From the NCBI GenBank assembly GCA_036346225.1, contig JARFIW010001750.1, forward strand, positions 3,162,001 through 3,226,000: a stretch of 64,000 nucleotides of DNA, written 5' to 3'. Position 1 is the stretch's first letter, and every line of letters starts with the position of its first letter. The notes beneath the pieces were generated by a model. It had not been told where the DNA came from and searched no databases. It was given only the letters and a program-made list of their open reading frames with translations. Shown here piece after piece: positions 57,480 to 64,000 of this stretch. A program made the translations under genes and the position numbers. Origin of the DNA: Platerodrilus igneus. Its lineage: Eukaryota > Arthropoda > Insecta > Coleoptera > Lycidae.

Positions 57480-58582
57480 TCATCCAGTATTTGTACCTCG
57501 TTACAATAGTACGCGCAATCATAACATTTCTTTCAAATCTATTCATTCTAAAACGAAAATTTATTCCATAAATTAAATAGTCAATACCTTGTTTTAGGTA
57601 TCCGTTAATTTGTTAAACATTCCCATAACGTATACTTTCTTTCTCTTGTGTTTCCCACCTAAAGACTTGCCAAAATAATAGATCCTACTATTAGTTGAGA
57701 GCGTGTTTTCTAGTTTGCTAATGACGCTTTGATAACGCGAGGATTGCCATTCGAACTCGTGTTATTTGAACCCATTTTTAATTTGAATCTACAGCTTGTG
57801 CGTTGAAATATTTTCTACAGCGATGCACATTTTTTTGTTCGACAAGTAGGAGGTATCTTACGTGTATCGGTGGGTTTTCCCGCGCTTACCCATTCTAATC
57901 AGGTTTTCTTTTTAGCTCTTATCTGAAGGCCAAATAGGTTCTTTCTTTATGTAGGCCCAACTGTTCGTTGACGTAGACCAACTGCTTTTGTCTGTAGATC
58001 GCTGCTGCAGTTACGGTGGCAGGGCGAATGGATCCTTAATACCGTGGCGTTGCTGTGCTGACTCGCCCCGAATGATTGCATGATAAGCATCCCGACGCAT
58101 AGAGGTATGCGACTCGTTTTCTTTTATGCACATCGAGGATTATTATTTATCAGCGGTTGATGTTGTGAAACCAGTTACCATACATGTTTAAAAACTAGCT
58201 TTGCTAGTGCTTCTAGTTATATTTCTTTAATTGTGACTACAACTAGGTCTACATTTAATACTTTAATTTAACACACTTGCTATTGAGAAAATCTAAGTAT
58301 TACTTTTTTTCCAATGAGTTTTATTACATGATAGCTACGAAATGCGCACCACTTCATGGATCCATTATAAAATTTGTCCTTTACAATATAACTAAAATTT
58401 AATACTTTTCTTTGTCCGTGTGAATCAAGAAATTTTAATTAATTTTATTATAAATAGATAATCGTGGGCGACGTGTTTTTTTTTGTTTTTTGGTATGTAG
58501 GTGAATCCTCCCACTCTCCGCGTCTAGTAGTTAGCCTGGTATTTACGTTTCTTCCGGCTACGTCTAGGTACGCAGCAAGTAA
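57480..58582 (+). repeat. family Q repeat copy C
   Basis: Matches copy A in order from about 57,480, and copy B including the segment A lacks (TTTTCCCGCGCTTACCCATT at about 57,873). It ends in the stem-loop at 58,557-58,576, where one arm has a C for T. Nothing coding is seen. Confidence 0.7.
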
Positions 58583-58589
58583 AAACTGT

Positions 58590-60140
58590 ATAATACTAAG
58601 TACAAAAACATGAATAACATTTTTAAAAAATTTGAATATGTTTGTATACAGTCATAGACACTTTTTGTGGCTAAACCATGAAAAGCTGTCTCAAGAAAGT
58701 GCAATTTGTTTTAAATATTTTAAAGAACAAAAGAACAAGCAAGCTATAAAGAAATGTATTTTGAAATTTTTAGTTCTTAAATGTTTTGGAAATGGTTTGA
58801 AATATATCAAATTGCTTCTTTTACCGAAACGTCTTCTTAAAAAGTGCAAAAGTGCCAAGTTTAAATATAGCCTCTATCTTTTATAATAACCGAGATCCAA
58901 ATGGTGATGCTCCAACTTGGGACACCCTGTACATTGAAAGGATTCCAAATCCATGTTGCCATACATGATACTAGTAACGATAGTGAAAAGTTACTTTTTG
59001 ATATATATCTAAGTATGCTATATCGTATTTAAACATGATACAGGATCAAGTAGTGGTCATTGTATAGCACTGTACTTAAATGTTTCATTAGCTGACAAAC
59101 GCCCGTTTGTAGTGTACTAATTGTGTAACTGTGCATATTTCCTTAATTTTAAGTTTACTATTAAACACGGTCTCTGATATGGGTTAATACATTTATGTAT
59201 TTTATTAGGCTTTCAAGATGATTAAATTTTAACACTTGCTGTTCGGTTTCTTTATCGCACGTTTGCGTGGTTAATTTTAATTTATTTTAAATTCTTAGTT
59301 GTAAATCAAATAGTAAAGCTGTCATCCCTTGTCCCGTTATATCCTGCCGTAAAACCTCCTCTGTGCATGTGAAAATTAAGTTGAAAAAGAAGTAGTGACA
59401 GAAACACTTGTTTCTCATCGATATCGGAGTGAAACAATTGTTCGTTCGGAAACGTGAGTTAGTCAATAGTGCCGCCGAATGTAAATTTACCGATAAACCC
59501 CTAAAAACACAGTGAAAGTGCAAAAGTAACACGTACTATAATTCGCGTACAGTCCACTTAGTTGAAGAGTAGGAACTTCACTTTAGAACAATAGAACAAC
59601 GCGGAGGTAAGTCGATATACAAATTTATAAAACCCCCGCGCATTAAACATGGCCTTCGTAACCGGATTATTTAATTAATTAATTAGTTCCTATTCCTTTC
59701 TCTCCTTATACTTTAATTTAATAATTGTCGTAGTTTTGATTATATTTCAGCGTGTTACAAAGAAACTAACATTATGCTTGCACATTTAATGGTAGAAACA
59801 ATTGGTCGTAACGGTAGATTTTACAATATATTCCCTATCCTTTGTCGCAAAGATTAGTGGTCGGTCGGTTTCCTTTATGTAAACTATTGATGAGGGGTTG
59901 TTGTATTTTAAATATTCTTACTTTATTTTTCATCGTCAAGTTTGAGAAACCACTCGGGTTCATCCAACTTAGTATAACAAAGGAATTGGAATTTATGGGC
60001 AACGTTAAACGTTTTGCCGGGCGAGCACTGTAATTAGTTGCATTTGTCCATTAATAATTTAATTTTGTAGATTAATTAGTTGTAGCGTATTTGAGTACGC
60101 ATTGTTTTTACATTAATTTTTATTGTCGTTCAGTAATCAT
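58590..60140. other. no gene seen; probable BEL/Pao 5' LTR and leader lie here
   Basis: The gag-like sequence starts soon after 60,150, so its LTR and leader should lie in this stretch, but I cannot identify the LTR ends or primer site. The motif gggacaccctgta occurs at 58,920. Confidence 0.35.
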
Positions 60141-60149
60141 TAATCAGAT

Positions 60150-60890
60150 ATGATTATATCAATTGATAAAGCTATTCGTAAAGCTAGATTTGTAGTTAAA
60201 AACTTGGATCATATATATACAATAAAATTAATCGACCGGAAAATGTATCGATTGTATTAATTAAGGCATCAATTGAAAATGTCGAGCAAATTGAAACTTA
60301 TTTCAAGTTGGTTTGCAAGGATATTTTCTTTGGCGAGGAAAGTGAACAATTGGATGAATTCTCGGCTCTTAGGGTGAAAATTGATGATTATCTATTAGAT
60401 ATTCGTATTATCGCGGAACAATGTGAATTAGATCGCGTAGAAAATAAGCCGCAAGTGGAAAATATGAATAATTCTTTGTCGGTAAATAGTGGTATCACTT
60501 GAAACACCTTTCTGTCCCGCGATTCATGATAATGACAGTTTGTCACCCGTTGAAAAATTTTACTATCTCGTTGATATATTAGATGGGTCGTTGCGTGCGT
60601 TAATAAAACATTTGCCATTAAACGATTGTGCATACGATGAAGCATATAAAATCATTATTAATCGTTTTCAGTCCAAGAGGTTATTACTTTCAACATATTT
60701 TATTGCTCTCGAAAAATACCCTAAGATCAGTTCCTCAAAGTCGCACACGGAACTCCGGCAATTAATTAGTTGTATTGATGAAAATATATTCGCGTTAAAG
60801 CAGATGGAAATAGAGTTATTAGATTTAATGTGGTTTAATCTGTTATCGAAAAAATTCAAACATTTTAAAGCGTTTCGAATTAGGAAATAG
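60150..60890 (+). pseudogene. BEL/Pao gag (DUF1759-like)
   Basis: Pieces in three frames. 60,308-60,502 contains the IETYFKLVCKD-region helices. 60,489-60,890 has PVEKFYYLVDILDGSLRALI and DEAYKIIINRFQSKRLL, the hallmark DUF1759 gag core of BEL/Pao elements. Frame changes near 60,245, 60,500 and 60,870. Confidence 0.8.
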
Positions 60891-61680
60891 GGACGAGATT
60901 CCTTCGTTCAAAGATTTAAGGTCGTACATTGAAAAACAATGTAAAGTGTTGGAAATAAATGACATTGCTTCAAAAACATGCTTAATATCTCGAGATTCCG
61001 TAAAACAAAAGGGAAAATTCGTTAGCACTTCGACTAAAACTTCTTTAGTTGGTACCACCAATGATTGTAAAAATTGTAGCTTGTGTCAAGCTGTGCATCC
61101 TATTTATAGATGTAAACAGTTTCTCTATAAAAACCTTCAAGAAAGATTTGAAGTTGTCAAGACAAAAAACCTTTGTATCAAATATTTAAATACTTCACAT
61201 TCGGTGAAAAATTGTAAGTTAGATTGGTCGTGTAGAAAATGTCATCAGTCACACAATTCGTTACTTCACTTCGATAAACGAAAAAAATCGGTGGCCCCAC
61301 GCAGACAAACTCATCGTCAAAGGTCAGCGTCTCCTCGGAGAGCGGCGCCTATACTTACTTCTACTAGTAGACCCAGTGAAGACAATCTGTCGTCGGCGGT
61401 TGTACATGAACAACCTGCCACTAGCTCGTTAATTTCGACGTCATTAGAATATACAACCACGCTGTTAGCTACGGCAATGGTGTCGGTGCTTGATTATACG
61501 GGAAAATTGCAACCTGTTAGTGTAACTTTAGATAACGGATTCATGGAAAGTTTTATGACTGAAACGTGCCGTCAGAAATTAGGTTTAAAGTAACGTAGAG
61601 CCAATGTCACTGTTCAAGGACTTGCCTTGAATTCGTCGCTATCGTGTGTAGTCAGTCCCTCGGGAGCAAGTTCTCCAACA
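60880..61680 (+). pseudogene. BEL/Pao nucleocapsid fingers and protease start
   Basis: The open stretch 60,946-61,593 has CKNCSLCQAVHPIYRCKQF and then CIKYLNTSHSVKNC...CRKCHQSHNSLLH, the paired Cys-His knuckles of BEL/Pao. A Ser/Thr-rich linker follows, then a protease-like SVTLDNGFMESFMTE. The active-site LLDSGS pattern is altered to LDNG. It stops at 61,593, with similarity continuing out of frame to about 61,680. Confidence 0.8.
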
Positions 61681-61689
61681 TTATAGCCT

Positions 61690-63655
61690 TTTTGTTTATT
61701 TTGGGATTTTATTTAACGAGAATTTCCAATAATCGAATAGAGCCCACGGCAAGTTCTGATGGAAAATGGCCCAAAGTGGTGGAAATCTCAAAGGCAAAGC
61801 GGCTAGTCGAACTATATGCTCTGGGTGGAACATGAGCTTTGGGTCGGGGTTAGATTGTGACCAAAAACATGAAGAATAAGGCGCCACCGTATTTTTCTAT
61901 ACAGAGAAGACCTTACTCAAGTCCCTTGTACAAGGCGAATGCGGAAACCTTTATTCTGTAACCGCTATACTGTTTATTATAGACAACATAATCCCTGGAG
62001 TTTCTTACCTTATGGCTTGACCTTGATCTTAGTAATTTACTGCTACACCTGTGAACAAATTAAACACAGAATAGCACTGTTTGTGCATTTATACTCAAAA
62101 AAATTTTAAATTCAAATGGAATCAACTTTCATTCATCCTAATTAAAAAGAATAGTCTTGTTCAAAAATAAAAATCTATTCCTCTAGTATTCAATTATGTG
62201 CTTTTTTACAAAATATCTTTCTTTCTTTATATTGTGATTAATTTAATTTATGAAAATTATTTACAAGGGCACTGGATAAAATCAGTACCAATCAAATTAA
62301 ATGTGGTTTTATTAACAAATAGATAAAGCATCAAGTTGCTTTCTAAACTGTTGCTTATTGATAACAAAAATGTTAGTTTTGGTAGATCTACCTTAACCTT
62401 ACAATGGATAATTCCAAATAGTTATTAAATGAAATAGCAAACATAGAAGTTTAATTTCTAAGTTCTCATAAATAGAAGAATTTACTTTCTATAACACGTA
62501 ATGACACCTACCGTAGTTTCATTGAGTTAATAAAAGAATTAGATATGTAAAATTACAGATTCCTATTACTTAATATTGAAAATATAATTGTGGTCTGTCC
62601 TTGACCTATTTAGAAGTTTGAATAACTTGATTAAACAAAAAATAATCTGATTACAATGTCCATAGTTCAGCTAACATACGAAAACAATTTTCTACATACC
62701 AGAACTCCGTCTGTCTGAAAAATACCATAAAGGAAGCTTACGTCAGCATTGAAATACGGAAATCTCCAATTTAGAACGAATAATTGTACTGCATACTGAA
62801 ATTCCACATTACTCGGCTTCCATTTTGAGTAATTAAATTTCGCCAGATCCACACCATGAACAAAGCGTAAAACCTATATTTTCTTCTTGCTTTTAATCAA
62901 AATAACGTAAACCAGTCTCCTGATTACCAATCTGCATGTTAATTTAAAGTTGCTTTATATGTAATTAAACCACGAAAATTATCAAATGATGCATGATAAT
63001 TTAACTTGAATACTATATGTATAATTTCATGTTATATATAAATAAAGTTGCATGTAATTTAGATTGAATACTTTATGTAAAATTTCGTATTATACATAAA
63101 TAAAGTTGCACTGAAAATTTTTATTTAATATGGTTACAGAATCAAATTTTACTTACTGTTACCAACGGCCCTTCGACCAAAAAATTTTACGTCATCTACG
63201 AGCTGTTCCAACAAATGGAGCATCAAAAATGCCTGTCGGAGATGACATTCTCCTAACAGAACTTAATCCGCACGTGCTTCCAACACGAAAAACAGCAAAA
63301 AGCCATTGTTTCTAAGAACAATTCGACCTGCTTTCACCACAGCTGTATTGGAAGTGTCGGGGGTCAAGCGAGTTGCTGCCCGGCAACACAATCACTTCAC
63401 AATTTCTTAAATAGATGGAGCTCTAGGAATGATACTAAATGGAAACTTTTATTTTGTCACCGTGGAAATTAAATTTTAATTGAATGCTAATACTTTATTG
63501 GGCAATAGGTAATATTTAATTAGTGGATTGAATAACATTATTATGTATTATATGGTTTATTATTAAATAAAGGGATTAATTATATGAACATATCTAGATA
63601 GAAAATAAAATTACTATAACATATGAAATTGATTGTTATATTTTACCTAACACTT
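61690..63655. mobile_element. unclassified insertion splitting BEL/Pao
   Basis: About 1.96 kb lies between two parts of BEL/Pao that should be nearly adjacent. No terminal repeats or target duplication are obvious, and no protein family is recognised (open frames at 61,644-61,835 and 63,130-63,315 are unremarkable). It could be an old insertion or replacement sequence. Confidence 0.5.
62995..63115. repeat. tandem pair, about 58-bp unit
   Basis: Two diverged units share TTGAATACT.TATGTA.AATTTC and ACATAAATAAAGTTGCA-type blocks, with a weaker third echo upstream near 62,945. Confidence 0.7.
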
Positions 63656-64000
63656 GTAATCAATTACCTTCGTCGTCTATAAGGGTCAAGGAATGGTCGC
63701 ATAATCGAGGTTTGACCTTAGCCGATCCTGATTTTAATATTCCAGGTAAGTTTGACATGCTACTCGAGCGGAAATATTTGCTCAGGTTTTGTTGAACGAA
63801 TCTCGTTGGGGTGTCGTTAACGAGCCAGTTGCTATTAAGACACCCTTTGGTTGGGTTTTAACGGGAAAGGGCGTTTCTCCGAATAATTCTATTACGTCGT
63901 TGTGTGCTTTCGTTGAGTCCTTAGATTGCGACATTCGTCGATTTTGGGAATTAGAAAATATTTCCTTCAAGAAACACATTTCTCCCGAAGAAGAAAAATG
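63656..64000 (+). pseudogene. BEL/Pao protease-RT linker
   Basis: Reads RVKEWSHNRGLTLADPDFN then IPGKFDMLL. After a one-base frame change near 63,760 it continues as AQVLLNESRWGVV and PVAIKTPFGWVLTGKG, matching the conserved LADPxFN...IDxLLGADxF...TxFGWVLSG block before the BEL/Pao reverse transcriptase. The frame is open to the window end. Confidence 0.85.

Larger units (their letters stand above)
60150..64000 (+). mobile_element. BEL/Pao retroelement, interrupted, continues past window
   Basis: Plus-strand gag, zinc-knuckle, protease and linker-to-RT pieces are in BEL/Pao order. A 2-kb insertion separates the protease (to about 61,680) from the rest (from about 63,660). At least four frame changes make it dead. 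The reverse transcriptase would lie beyond the window. Confidence 0.8.

Overview
The window looks like a stretch of AT-rich insect (at least arthropod) nuclear DNA. I recognise no intact host gene. Nearly everything identifiable is a transposable element or virus-like element, mostly decayed and nested. The invertebrate-type repertoire supports this: an RTE LINE, an R1/I-group LINE with RNase H, BEL/Pao and Ty3/gypsy relics, three Tc1/mariner-type elements, piggyBac, hAT-type ends and a tRNA-derived SINE.

Layout. 1-7.6 kb: a SINE copy, a putative LTR with a tRNA-Lys-type primer site, and a dead piggyBac transposase split by a complete 3,058-bp DNA transposon (perfect terminal inverted repeats, 4-bp target duplication). 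7.6-13.25 kb: an RTE LINE carrying an unclassified repeat (family Q) and a mariner that itself carries a SINE. 14.9-18.9 kb: a dead Ty3/gypsy element whose protease is split by a fold-back element containing a hammerhead-like core. 19.4-21.2 kb: fragments and degenerate repeats. 23.0-27.9 kb: an R1/I-group LINE on the minus strand.

27.9-42.1 kb is the most unusual part, a giant inverted repeat. Arms of about 5.5 kb, close to identical, flank a 1.6-kb unique centre. Each arm has a C2H2 zinc-finger gene, a fragment resembling the end of a family B DNA polymerase, a GC-rich minisatellite and a tandem repeat array. The centre holds most of a frameshifted gene of about 630 codons and a perfect 32-bp palindrome exactly at the right arm's inner edge. 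A mariner inserted later into the right arm; the left arm keeps the empty site. I read this as the relic of a polymerase-encoding, virus-like mobile element that was duplicated head to head.

43.8-45.1 kb: a DD41D mariner with perfect TIRs. 47.3-50.7 kb: a hAT-type element with very GC-rich ends and a perfect 8-bp target duplication, containing a family Q copy and a SINE. 51.1-58.6 kb: two more family Q copies, one split by a 1.5-kb solo LTR, plus simple repeats. 59.6 kb to the end: a BEL/Pao retroelement broken by frameshifts and a 2-kb insertion, running off the window.

The genes do not form a host pathway. The value of the window is in its nested insertions, whose order can be read from target duplications, and in the palindromic polymerase-related element.
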